From Pseudomonadota bacterium (GTDB lineage: Bacteria > Pseudomonadota > Alphaproteobacteria > Azospirillales > Azospirillaceae), in NCBI GenBank assembly GCA_023423695.1, contig JAFAFA010000087.1, positions 1 through 5,640 on the forward strand: a stretch of DNA of 5,640 nt. Direction: 5' to 3'. Numbering within the stretch: position 1 is the stretch's first letter; each line of letters begins with the position of its first letter. Made by a program: the position numbers and the translations under genes. Below the pieces are notes generated by a model that was not told the DNA's origin, did not search any database, and saw nothing but the letters and a program-made list of their open reading frames with translations. This document shows positions 1 through 5,565 of the stretch, piece by piece.

Positions 1-75
1 ACCCCTCGCCCGTGCAACGTCGTGTGGCTGCTGACGGAGTCGGGCGTCCCGCGGCGACATCGACTCGGAACGCCC

Positions 76-127
76 TGTGGAATTGGAGCCCCCGGCCGGG
101 ATCGAACCGGCGACATCTCGCTTACAA
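76..127. repeat. Left attachment-site repeat (partial tRNA-Thr 3' half)
   Basis: These 52 bases are identical, in the same orientation, to 5514-5565. Bases 84-127 correspond to the 3' part of the minus-strand tRNA-Thr: encoded CCA, acceptor 3' strand, T arm, variable loop and the 3' side of the anticodon stem and loop. The 5' half of a tRNA does not follow, so this is not a functional tRNA. Identity stops inside the anticodon loop, a usual crossover region for tyrosine recombinases that use tRNA genes. Outside the perfect block the similarity continues weakly to the left (GCCC against GCCT). I read it as the attachment half-site left by integration of the island to its right. Confidence 0.9.
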
Positions 128-221
128 CCTCTGTGCGTCGCGTCCGCACTTGTCCGGGGGCGGCTGCACGCTCGGAGTTACGTCCATGCAAGGGCTCGGC
201 AGTGTGCTGCCGTCCGACACG

Positions 222-242
222 GTTGCTGTCAGCGTTGCTGTC
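222..242 (+). repeat. Left copy of 21-bp direct repeat, candidate integrase arm site
   Basis: This is a perfect 21-bp match to 5454-5474 in the same orientation. It is built from two GTTGCTGTC units at a 12-bp period, and the last unit runs into the 12-bp palindrome GCTGTCGACAGC (237-248), giving a third inverted half-site. It lies about 95 bp inside the left attachment repeat. Short repeated sites flanking the core on both arms are what tyrosine integrases with an arm-binding domain recognise. That role is inferred from position only. Confidence 0.6.
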
Positions 243-244
243 GA

Positions 245-295
245 CAGCCAGTCCGCCAGCGACTGAGGCTGACCCCCGTTGGGGGGAGGCGGACT
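245..295. repeat. Nested and mutually exclusive inverted repeats
   Basis: AGTCCGCC at 250-257 is the exact reverse complement of GGCGGACT at 288-295, enclosing a second hairpin CCCCC-GTT-GGGGG at 273-285. The same left arm can pair differently: CAGCC (245-249) with GGCTG (267-271), and AGTC (250-253) with GACT (261-264). The two folds exclude each other. It could be a structured RNA leader, a terminator facing either way, or DNA structure related to the adjacent arm sites. No T-run follows. The function is unknown. Confidence 0.4.
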
Positions 296-328
296 CAAGC
301 TATCGGTCGCTGCCATCTGGTGGCGGGC

Positions 329-340
329 CGCATCGATGCG
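329..340. repeat. 12-bp perfect palindrome
   Basis: CGCATCGATGCG is a perfect 12-bp palindrome within the untranslated leader of the methyltransferase operon. It could be an operator half-site pair, but a palindrome of this length can also arise by chance in a stretch of this size and GC content. No second copy was seen in the window. Confidence 0.3.
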
Positions 341-477
341 CAGGTGCCGATCGTCTTCGTTCGACGTACGGAAGCAACCTGCGTCGAGGCTCACGCCGCC
401 TTCTTGCTGCCCGTGGTCAACACCGCAGGTCAAAACAGGCAGCGACTACGCTGTAGCCCACGGCTGCCCGCTCGGGC

Positions 478-551
478 GAGTGTCTCTCCCTTTGGTCCTG
501 GTCACGGAGTGCAAGCACTAGCTGCCAGCGCACCGGACATCGGAGACACTC
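478..551. repeat. 9-bp inverted repeat upstream of the operon
   Basis: GAGTGTCTC at 478-486 is the exact reverse complement of GAGACACTC at 543-551, with 56 bp between the arms. It lies 57-130 bp upstream of the methyltransferase start, a position suitable for a repressor acting on the operon promoter. The arms do not extend further in either direction. Regulation by such a site is speculative. Confidence 0.3.
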
Positions 552-601
552 TCTGCGTCGGGGTACCAGGTCTCCCCATATTGCTCAACATGTGAAACCC
601 T

Positions 602-607
602 AGGAAG
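602..607 (+). promoter_or_regulatory. Unusually close ribosome binding site of the methyltransferase
   Basis: AGGAAG directly abuts the ATG at 608, leaving only about two bases between the AGGA core and the start codon, shorter than the usual 5-9. An in-frame TGA at 593-595 lies just upstream with no other start between, and no good in-frame start follows within the first conserved residues. The ATG is therefore probably right, but translation may be weak, or the message could be nearly leaderless. Confidence 0.5.
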
Positions 608-3232
608 ATGCCGCATAGCAGGTTTCGACCTCACCCACAAGCGGTTGAGCGTGCCCTACGCGCTCTATACCACCTAGGCTACGACCACGACTTGGTCGAG
701 TTCGACTACCAGGTCTGGTCGGGCACAGGCCGTATCCGAGCAGACCTCGTGGCCTTCGGCCGCGCCGAGCCTAAAGACATGACCACAGCGGCGCTCGTCG
801 TCGAAATTGCGACAGAGGGGTACAACCGCGACCAGGCCTGGGAACAGGCTGCGGCTCTAGGTCGTACTCTCGCGGCTCCAGTGGTAGGCATTGCAGATGA
901 AGTTGCGCTTCACCTTGCAACTGTTGCGGTGGACGGGTCAACGCGTTGGTTGATTGAGCTCCCCTACGATCAGCCAGGTTTTACGTCATCCATTGTTGAG
1001 GAGCTCGGCCCTCGGTTTCTTCTTGAGATGAAGACGGGCAGCCGACGGCCCGGCCTGTTCCCAATCGATGTCGCGCTTCTCGAGGCTGCACGGCAAGAGA
1101 GCGAGGACAAACTCACTCCTCGCGTCGAGCGTGCGTTGAGTGCAGCACTCGAATACTTGGGCTATCGTGCCGTACCCGGTCAAAGCAAGGACGAGCTGAA
1201 CCGTTCACATCAACAAGCTGCGAGGCTGGTAGTCGGCGGACTGACGGCTCTTGTTCTCAGGGATAATCAGGGCCTAGAAGGCTTGGCACCAGGCGCGCTG
1301 GTAGACACCATCCTTCAGCGACACCCATCCGAGTTCCAATGGATTCAAAGCCTGGGCAGATCTGAGCTCGACGGCTTGACAGGAGTTATCGCAGGCCTAG
1401 GTGAAGACGTAACCTTTCGAGGCCTTGACCCCGTCATTCTCAGCAGCGTATATGAAGGGGCTCTGGTAACAGATTCAGCTCGACGGCATTTAGGGACCCA
1501 CTACACACCTCCCGGACTGGCGAGACGTATGCTCGCAGAACTTCCGGTGGAGGAGATCGAACCAGGGGACCGATCGATACTTGACCCCACCTGCGGGTCA
1601 GGGGGGTTGCTACTCGCAGCCCATGACAGGTTGAGGGCATTACAGCCATCGGGGTGGAACCTTACCGAGAGCCATCGTGACCTTGCCGAGCACCTAACCG
1701 GGTTCGACACGGATGCCTTCGCGGTGGAAATCGCACGCCTAAGCCTCTTCTTGCACGCTCACCCTGCCGGCAACGGCTGGGACATTAGGCATGCAGACGC
1801 ACTGCAGGTCCAATTGCCCCCATCGTTGATGCCCTCAATAATAGTTGCCAATCCCCCGTGGCGTCGCCTCATCAGGGACAATAAGCGAGTCGAACAGGCC
1901 GATCCCTTCCTGCATTGGATGCTACAGAACCTGAGAGCAGAAGGCTTCCTCGCTGTAGTTCTGCCTGCCGGGTGGTTGTCGAACCAGATGAGCGAAGGCG
2001 CGCGAGAGGCTTTGCGGCGGAATTGCGACATATTCGAAATTTGGCGCCTACCAAAGGGCACTTTCGACTCGGCGAGCCTCGCACCTGCTGTTCTCTTCGC
2101 CCGGAAAAAGGGTCGAAATCAGAGGAGGAGTCAGACTCTTCTTTTCCGGCGAGTCATTCGCCGATCCCAACTTCCGAAGTTTTATGCCGCCGACTCAGAG
2201 AGCGAATCGTTCCTCGCGTCCGAGGAGCAGGTACCAACTCGGGGACCCCTACTGACGGGGCCTCTCATTTCGAAATTCCTGGGCAACCAAGGGCCTACCC
2301 TTGCATCGGTCGCATCAGTCGTAGCCGGTCCTCAACCAAAGCCGGGTTTTAGGAACAGGCGTTCGGGGAACTGTTTCTACTTACCGCAACTTACCAATCT
2401 GCCTGCCTTCGCAAAGATAGATAATACACGGCTGATTCGCGTGCACTTCCCAAGGGACTTCCAGACTGCACGGGGGGCAGTCGGCCTAGGCCAGAGAAAG
2501 GTAGTGGTTCCAGCGGCTAGCGGGCCAGACACGCCCTGGAGGCTGCGGACAGCTCTCGACTTGCACGGTGCGCTTGTGCGAAACACCATGCACATGGTGC
2601 TGCCGAAAGACGACGACGACACGTTGCTTTACGGATTGCATGCGTTCCTAGGATCAGGATTCGCATCTTGTTGGATAGACGAGCTCTCGCCTGAGCGACA
2701 CGTTAAGACTTCGAGTCTCCTCAGCATGCCCATCCCCGCACGGGAAGAAGTGTGGCGTGAGTTGGCAGACATCGGGACTGTCCTTATAGAGGTCGCAGGC
2801 GACCCGAACGAGGTTGGTCCGCTAACGAGCGCACTCGATGACCTAGTTTGGGCGGGGCTGTCCATAACGGACGAGTTGCGGTCTCGCCTTGTTCGCCGAC
2901 TCGCACAAGGTGTCTCGCCAGAAAAAGCGATTCGGGCCACGGCCACTTACTCGACCCCGCCGCAGAATCCGAGCGGGGTGTCTAGGTCGCGCTTCGGGGT
3001 GATCAACGATGTGAGTGGCGGCAAGGTGTTGATCGAAATTCCAGGAATAACACCGGAGGGGGGCACGTGGATGGAGCCTCCACCTGGACTTCCCGCCTGG
3101 CTCTGCCAGAAGGATGCCACATTTGATGTGCTCATCCGCGACGGAGACGCGCCAGAGGCGGGTAAGTACTCCTACCAGAGCGAGAGCTGGGTAGACGAGG
3201 AGAGGTTGTTCAACGACCCCGCCTACCATTAG
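608..3232 (+). CDS. N6-adenine DNA methyltransferase, Eco57I/type IIG-like, with degenerate PD-(D/E)XK N-terminal domain
   Basis: This 874-residue protein is predicted to transfer a methyl group from S-adenosylmethionine to the N6 position of adenine in a specific DNA site. Residues about 1-130 resemble the restriction endonuclease fold: RADL with D46, then VVE at E66, followed by a Q-rich helix (QAWEQAAALG). The usual ExK lysine is replaced, since the sequence reads EIA. Residues about 150-297 are helical, ending in HYTPP (298-302) as in N6_Mtase proteins. SAM-binding motif I is DPTCGSGG (326-333), an acidic motif II is FDTD (366-369), and the catalytic motif IV is NPPW (415-418). Residues about 560-720 look like a target-recognition region ending in MPIP (707-710). 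A further tail of about 100 residues (770-874) is unassigned. At 874 residues it is longer than a plain HsdM and near type IIG size. It contains three TTA codons (L295, L345, L592). It leads a two-gene operon. Without the nuclease Lys it is probably modification-only or a DNA sensor. Confidence 0.92.
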   Translation: MPHSRFRPHPQAVERALRALYHLGYDHDLVEFDYQVWSGTGRIRADLVAFGRAEPKDMTTAALVVEIATEGYNRDQAWEQAAALGRTLAAPVVGIADEVALHLATVAVDGSTRWLIELPYDQPGFTSSIVEELGPRFLLEMKTGSRRPGLFPIDVALLEAARQESEDKLTPRVERALSAALEYLGYRAVPGQSKDELNRSHQQAARLVVGGLTALVLRDNQGLEGLAPGALVDTILQRHPSEFQWIQSLGRSELDGLTGVIAGLGEDVTFRGLDPVILSSVYEGALVTDSARRHLGTHYTPPGLARRMLAELPVEEIEPGDRSILDPTCGSGGLLLAAHDRLRALQPSGWNLTESHRDLAEHLTGFDTDAFAVEIARLSLFLHAHPAGNGWDIRHADALQVQLPPSLMPSIIVANPPWRRLIRDNKRVEQADPFLHWMLQNLRAEGFLAVVLPAGWLSNQMSEGAREALRRNCDIFEIWRLPKGTFDSASLAPAVLFARKKGRNQRRSQTLLFRRVIRRSQLPKFYAADSESESFLASEEQVPTRGPLLTGPLISKFLGNQGPTLASVASVVAGPQPKPGFRNRRSGNCFYLPQLTNLPAFAKIDNTRLIRVHFPRDFQTARGAVGLGQRKVVVPAASGPDTPWRLRTALDLHGALVRNTMHMVLPKDDDDTLLYGLHAFLGSGFASCWIDELSPERHVKTSSLLSMPIPAREEVWRELADIGTVLIEVAGDPNEVGPLTSALDDLVWAGLSITDELRSRLVRRLAQGVSPEKAIRATATYSTPPQNPSGVSRSRFGVINDVSGGKVLIEIPGITPEGGTWMEPPPGLPAWLCQKDATFDVLIRDGDAPEAGKYSYQSESWVDEERLFNDPAYH

Positions 3233-3241
3233 GGTACGTCG

Positions 3242-3286
3242 ATGAGCGTCTTGTTGGCGTCGGGACTGGCGACGGAGATTGAATGA
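3242..3286 (+). CDS. Possible 14-codon leader ORF overlapping the MBL gene start
   Basis: An ATG at 3242 opens a reading frame encoding MSVLLASGLATEIE that stops at TGA 3284-3286, overlapping the MBL ATG (3283-3285) as ATGA. This overlap is the classic arrangement for translational coupling. It starts 9 bases after the methyltransferase stop and nearly fills the 50-bp gap. No strong ribosome binding site precedes it: only GGGTAC is near, itself overlapping the end of the upstream gene. It may be a coupling mini-cistron or coincidence. The peptide has no recognised function. Confidence 0.25.
   Translation: MSVLLASGLATEIE
3274..3277 (+). promoter_or_regulatory. Ribosome binding site of the MBL hydrolase gene
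   Basis: GGAG lies 5 bases before the ATG at 3283, which supports this start. The conserved fold begins only at about residue 18, leaving a short polar N-terminal extension. A GTG at codon 18 is possible but has no comparable upstream site. Confidence 0.55.
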
Positions 3287-4281
3287 GCATTGGCGGCGAA
3301 GGTCGGCAGACGGGTGAAGACCCCACTAGTGCTGTGGAGGTTCTATTCCTCAACGTGGGGCAAGGCGACGCCACCCTAGCTGTTGACTTAGGCACCCGCC
3401 AAGCCCTGTTGATCGATTGCCCAAGCGGTCGTGAATATGTAGTCGAAGAAGCACTGGCCCATCGGTCCGCTTTACTGCATACCGCAATCGTCACACATTG
3501 GGACTTCGACCACTACGGCGGCGTGCTGAATGTCCTAAGCCGTGGCGACTGTCAGAACTTTTACTACAATCACGACTGCCTGATCGCGGAGGGGCGGAAC
3601 GCTCGGGTTAAGGCGACTCTGCGACGACTAAGAAGCCCGCTGTATCGGGATATCGACTTTGGCTCGGCCGAGCGCGATAGGAGTGGCCGCCTAGGCAATC
3701 TGACGTATAGACTGCTCGCGCCCACCCATCGGCAGTTAACAGACGCGGTTGCGGCGGGCGACAAGAACCTAGGGAGCGCAGTCGTTCTACTGCAGGCTCA
3801 CGGGTCTAGGGTACTAGTGGGCGGCGATGCTGACGGGCGCGTATGGCGAACAGTACTTAGCCGACCGGAATCAATCGAGGCCCCTGTGCTGAGGTGGCCA
3901 CACCATGGCGCAATGCGCCATCAGGAGGCAACGACCGATGCTGGGCTTCTTGCTGCCGTTCAGCCAGAGTTGGTAGTGCTCAGTGCCGGTACCAACAACT
4001 CGTACAAGCACCCACTTCCCAGCACCTTAGATGCCGTAGTTGCCCGCAGCACGGAAGTCATGTGTACGCAGGTAACGGGGAAATGCCACTCCGCATTACC
4101 CTCTGATGAGGTGCCGTGCGCCGGCAGCGTCTCCCTCGTGCTCGCGCCTAATGGAATAAGGCAGATAGACCCGTCAGGGGAACGGCATCGGGCAACAGTG
4201 GATAAGTGGGACAGGCCCCTATGCCGGATGCCAGCACCGCATTACATCGGCAAAGGGTTTAAGGCTCGGACCCCCACGTAA
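3283..4281 (+). CDS. ComEC/Rec2-like MBL-fold metallo-hydrolase, cytosolic
   Basis: This 332-residue protein has the metallo-beta-lactamase fold of the ComEC/Rec2 C-terminal domain, a family of metal-dependent hydrolases often thought to act on nucleic acids. Visible motifs in order are LNVGQGDA (23-30); LLIDCPSG (42-49); THWDFDHYGG (71-80) with metal ligands H72, D74, D76 and H77, where the second His of the HxHxDH motif is Asp as in ComEC; VGGDADG (179-185) with D182 and D184; PHHG (206-209); and SYKHP with H243. All expected ligand positions are filled, so it is probably active. No signal peptide, membrane span or competence pore domain is present, so it should be a soluble cytosolic enzyme. 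It lies 50 bp after the methyltransferase, same strand, so probably one transcript. It carries five TTA codons (L36, L64, L152, L249, L272). In this setting I infer a nuclease or nucleotide hydrolase acting as the effector of a methylation-based defence module. The substrate is unknown. Confidence 0.92.
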   Translation: MSIGGEGRQTGEDPTSAVEVLFLNVGQGDATLAVDLGTRQALLIDCPSGREYVVEEALAHRSALLHTAIVTHWDFDHYGGVLNVLSRGDCQNFYYNHDCLIAEGRNARVKATLRRLRSPLYRDIDFGSAERDRSGRLGNLTYRLLAPTHRQLTDAVAAGDKNLGSAVVLLQAHGSRVLVGGDADGRVWRTVLSRPESIEAPVLRWPHHGAMRHQEATTDAGLLAAVQPELVVLSAGTNNSYKHPLPSTLDAVVARSTEVMCTQVTGKCHSALPSDEVPCAGSVSLVLAPNGIRQIDPSGERHRATVDKWDRPLCRMPAPHYIGKGFKARTPT

Positions 4282-4342
4282 CTCGATGGCCCGCCTGCCC
4301 TTGCCATCCTCACTGTCTGCCGTCGACCCGCCCGTCTGGGGA

Positions 4343-4381
4343 GCGGGCCGCCGCCCGGCCCGCCACGTCAAGCGGGCCTTT
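4343..4381 (+). terminator. Candidate terminator with alternative hairpins after the MBL gene
   Basis: Three complementary arms follow each other: GCGGGCCG (4343-4350), CGGCCCGC (4356-4363) and GCGGGCC (4372-4378), the last followed by TTT. The middle arm can pair with either neighbour, giving an 8-bp stem with a 5-base loop or a 7-bp stem with an 8-base loop. It starts about 60 bp after the MBL stop codon. The T-run is very short, which is common for actinobacterial terminators. In such GC-rich sequence chance complementarity is easy, so confidence is modest. Confidence 0.35.
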
Positions 4382-4595
4382 CCGCAAGCTCGGGCGCTGG
4401 CGGGCCGGGCGGGGGTCTGCTCGGCTTGCTCGGTTGATGGCGGGCGGGATGGCCTACCGCAACCACCCACGGACCGCGACCCGCCGGCGGTGCCTCGGCC
4501 ATCCTGGAGCCGGAGCGCCCCCGCCGGAGGCGCTTGAACCGCAACCCCGTCACCGACCGCCAGCTCGCCGACGCGGCCGGCGTGCGCTCCCCTAC

Positions 4596-4637
4596 GCCGC
4601 GCGGCATGCTGGCCGCGCGGCATGCTGGCCGCGCGGC
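4596..4637. repeat. 16-bp tandem repeat, about 2.6 copies
   Basis: The unit GCCGCGCGGCATGCTG occurs at 4596-4611 and 4612-4627, with a partial third copy (GCCGCGCGGC) at 4628-4637. GCCGCGCGGC is itself palindromic, so adjacent copies can form strong stems. Sixteen is not a multiple of three, so the duplication shifts any reading frame crossing it, consistent with slippage in non-coding or decaying sequence. Confidence 0.8.
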
Positions 4638-4792
4638 CCGGCCGGCTGCCGGCCCACCACCACGCGGTCAACGCCCTGTCGTTCTGCGGCGGCCCTCCGG
4701 GCTCTCCGCTCTCCGCGCCAGCCGCCGGGCATCAGGCGTGACGGCCGCAGAGCGACAGCGGCAGCGGCTGGCGCGCGCCAGCTGGTCGCGCA

Positions 4793-5448
4793 ATGGTCGC
4801 CAAGCTCGTCCGGGTTCCCTCACCCCGGTACAAGGTGGGTAAGGGCCTGTCAGTCGACCAGGTGCGCAAGATCCTTGCCGCCTCGTCGGGCCACCGGCTT
4901 CACGCGCTTTACGTCGTGGCGGCCACCATGGGCCTACGACGCGGAGAGCTTGTCGGTTTGCGGTGGTCGGACGTCGATCTGGACCAAGGCACCCTGAGGG
5001 TTCAGCAGACTGTCCAGCGAGTCGCCGGGACGCTTCACGTCCTGGACGCCAAGACCGAGGATTCCGAGGCGGTGTTGCCGCTGCCCGAGGTCACCTGGCT
5101 GAGCTTGATGGAGCACCAGGAGCGCCAGCAGGCAGAGCGGGCCGGCCTCGCTGAGGTCTGGGAGGATCACGACTTGGTCTTTCCCTCCGAGCGCGGCACT
5201 CCGGTGGAGCCCACCAACCTCAGCCGATCATTCGCCCGGCTGCGTGAGACCGCGGGCCTGCCTGGTGTCCGCCTGCACGACCTGCGGCACACCGTCGTCT
5301 CTCTGCTGATGGCCCTGGGTGTCCCTCCGCACGTCGTGCAGGCCATCGCCCGGCGCGCCGACGTCAAGGCGCGCTGACGTCTACGCCCCACGCCAACCTC
5401 GACGCGATGCGTCAGGCGCTCGGCAAGCTGGACGGGCGGCTGTCGTGA
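4793..5448 (+). pseudogene. Tyrosine recombinase (phage-type integrase), truncated and frameshifted
   Basis: The open part encodes 194 residues of the catalytic domain of an actinobacterial integrative-element integrase. It keeps the first catalytic Arg (GLRRGEL, R49 from 4793), the beta-hairpin Lys (DAKTEDSE, K87) and the H-x-x-R box (HDLRHT, H162 and R165). The second His box, normally GH before ADV, reads RR (187-188). The frame then ends at TGA 5375-5377. The expected ending continues in other frames: DVYA with the catalytic Tyr at 5382-5384, then after one extra C (near 5388) HANLDAMRQALGKLDGRLS to TGA 5446-5448. Two frameshifts therefore separate the Tyr and the tail from the body. The N-terminal core-binding and arm-binding domains, about 200 residues in relatives, are not recognisable upstream; the ATG at 4793 falls mid-domain at a further apparent indel. 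This is a dead copy of the enzyme that presumably inserted the island. Confidence 0.88.
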
Positions 5449-5453
5449 CCGTC

Positions 5454-5474
5454 GTTGCTGTCAGCGTTGCTGTC
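5454..5474 (+). repeat. Right copy of 21-bp direct repeat, candidate integrase arm site
   Basis: This copy is identical to 222-242 and consists of two GTTGCTGTC units at a 12-bp period. It begins 5 bases after the integrase stop and ends about 40 bp before the right attachment repeat. An additional GCTGTC lies at the very end of the integrase gene. Placement inside both ends of the island favours an arm-site role in recombination. Confidence 0.6.
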
Positions 5475-5513
5475 ATCCGGCCAGATCGCAGCGGCTGCCG
5501 CCGCGAAATGCCT

Positions 5514-5565
5514 TGTGGAATTGGAGCCCCCGGCCGGGATCGAACCGGCGACATCTCGCTTACAA
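5514..5565. repeat. Right attachment-site repeat within tRNA-Thr
   Basis: These 52 bases match 76-127 exactly and cover the tRNA 3' half (5522-5565) plus 8 bp beyond the tRNA 3' end. Because this copy joins the 5' half of the tRNA, integration kept the gene functional. The perfect match ends in the anticodon loop, at tRNA base 34 counted from the 5' end. Confidence 0.9.

Larger units (their letters stand above)
128..607. other. 480-bp leader without a convincing gene
   Basis: Several frames are open here, but their translations are rich in Arg, Cys, Pro and Ser with no recognisable domain, and one is simply a read-through of the tRNA fragment. What the stretch does hold is a 21-bp arm-type repeat, nested inverted repeats at 245-295, a 12-bp palindrome at 329-340 and a 9-bp inverted repeat at 478-486/543-551. 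The operon promoter must lie in or near its end. CATATT at 577-582 is the closest thing to a -10 box, but no good -35 precedes it, so I do not call a promoter. Confidence 0.6.
4282..4792. other. GC-rich region without a confident gene
   Basis: Base composition changes sharply here from the moderately GC-rich cargo to extreme GC. Open frames exist on both strands because stop codons are scarce, but their translations are Arg/Pro/Ala-rich and lack domains. A short helix-turn-helix-like segment (TDRQLADAAGV, encoded from a TTG at 4534 with GGAGG at 4526-4530) might be a remnant of a DNA-binding gene, broken by a 16-bp tandem duplication. This region occupies the place where the integrase N-terminal half and an excisionase gene would be expected, so I read it as decayed or rearranged element sequence. 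Confidence 0.55.
128..5513. mobile_element. tRNA-Thr-integrated genomic island, probably a decayed integrative element
   Basis: The segment is bounded by a 52-bp direct repeat; the right copy lies in an intact tRNA-Thr gene and the left copy is displaced, which is the usual signature of site-specific integration into a tRNA 3' end. The repeat-to-repeat distance is 5438 bp. A tyrosine integrase remnant lies next to the intact tRNA and points towards it, as in actinobacterial integrative elements. Arm-type repeats occur just inside both ends. The cargo is a two-gene methyltransferase and MBL hydrolase operon. No convincing excisionase, replication initiator or FtsK-like transfer gene is seen, and the integrase is broken, so the island is probably not self-mobile now. 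It might still be mobilised in trans by a related integrase; that is inference. Confidence 0.85.

Noticed and set aside
84..127. Second tRNA gene at the left end
   Set aside because: Only the 3' part up to the anticodon loop is present; the following bases do not form the 5' half of a cloverleaf.
122..433. 103-codon minus-strand ORF across the leader
   Set aside because: It runs through the arm repeat and the inverted repeats, has no recognisable motif, and no good ribosome binding site was seen.
77..595. 172-codon plus-strand ORF beginning MELEPPAGIEPATSR
   Set aside because: Its N-terminus is a translation of the tRNA fragment antisense strand, a familiar spurious product; the rest is Arg/Cys-rich with no domain.
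608..4281. Classical type I restriction-modification, BREX/Pgl or DISARM locus
   Set aside because: There is no helicase/HsdR, separate HsdS, PglZ, kinase or ATPase gene; only the methyltransferase and the MBL protein are encoded.
4219..4671. 150-codon minus-strand ORF overlapping the end of the MBL gene
   Set aside because: Low-complexity Arg/Ala/Pro translation expected in very GC-rich DNA; it overlaps a well-supported gene and crosses the tandem repeat.
4434..4997. 187-codon plus-strand ORF overlapping the integrase remnant
   Set aside because: It overlaps the recognisable integrase frame and its own translation is Arg/Ala/Pro-rich without motifs.
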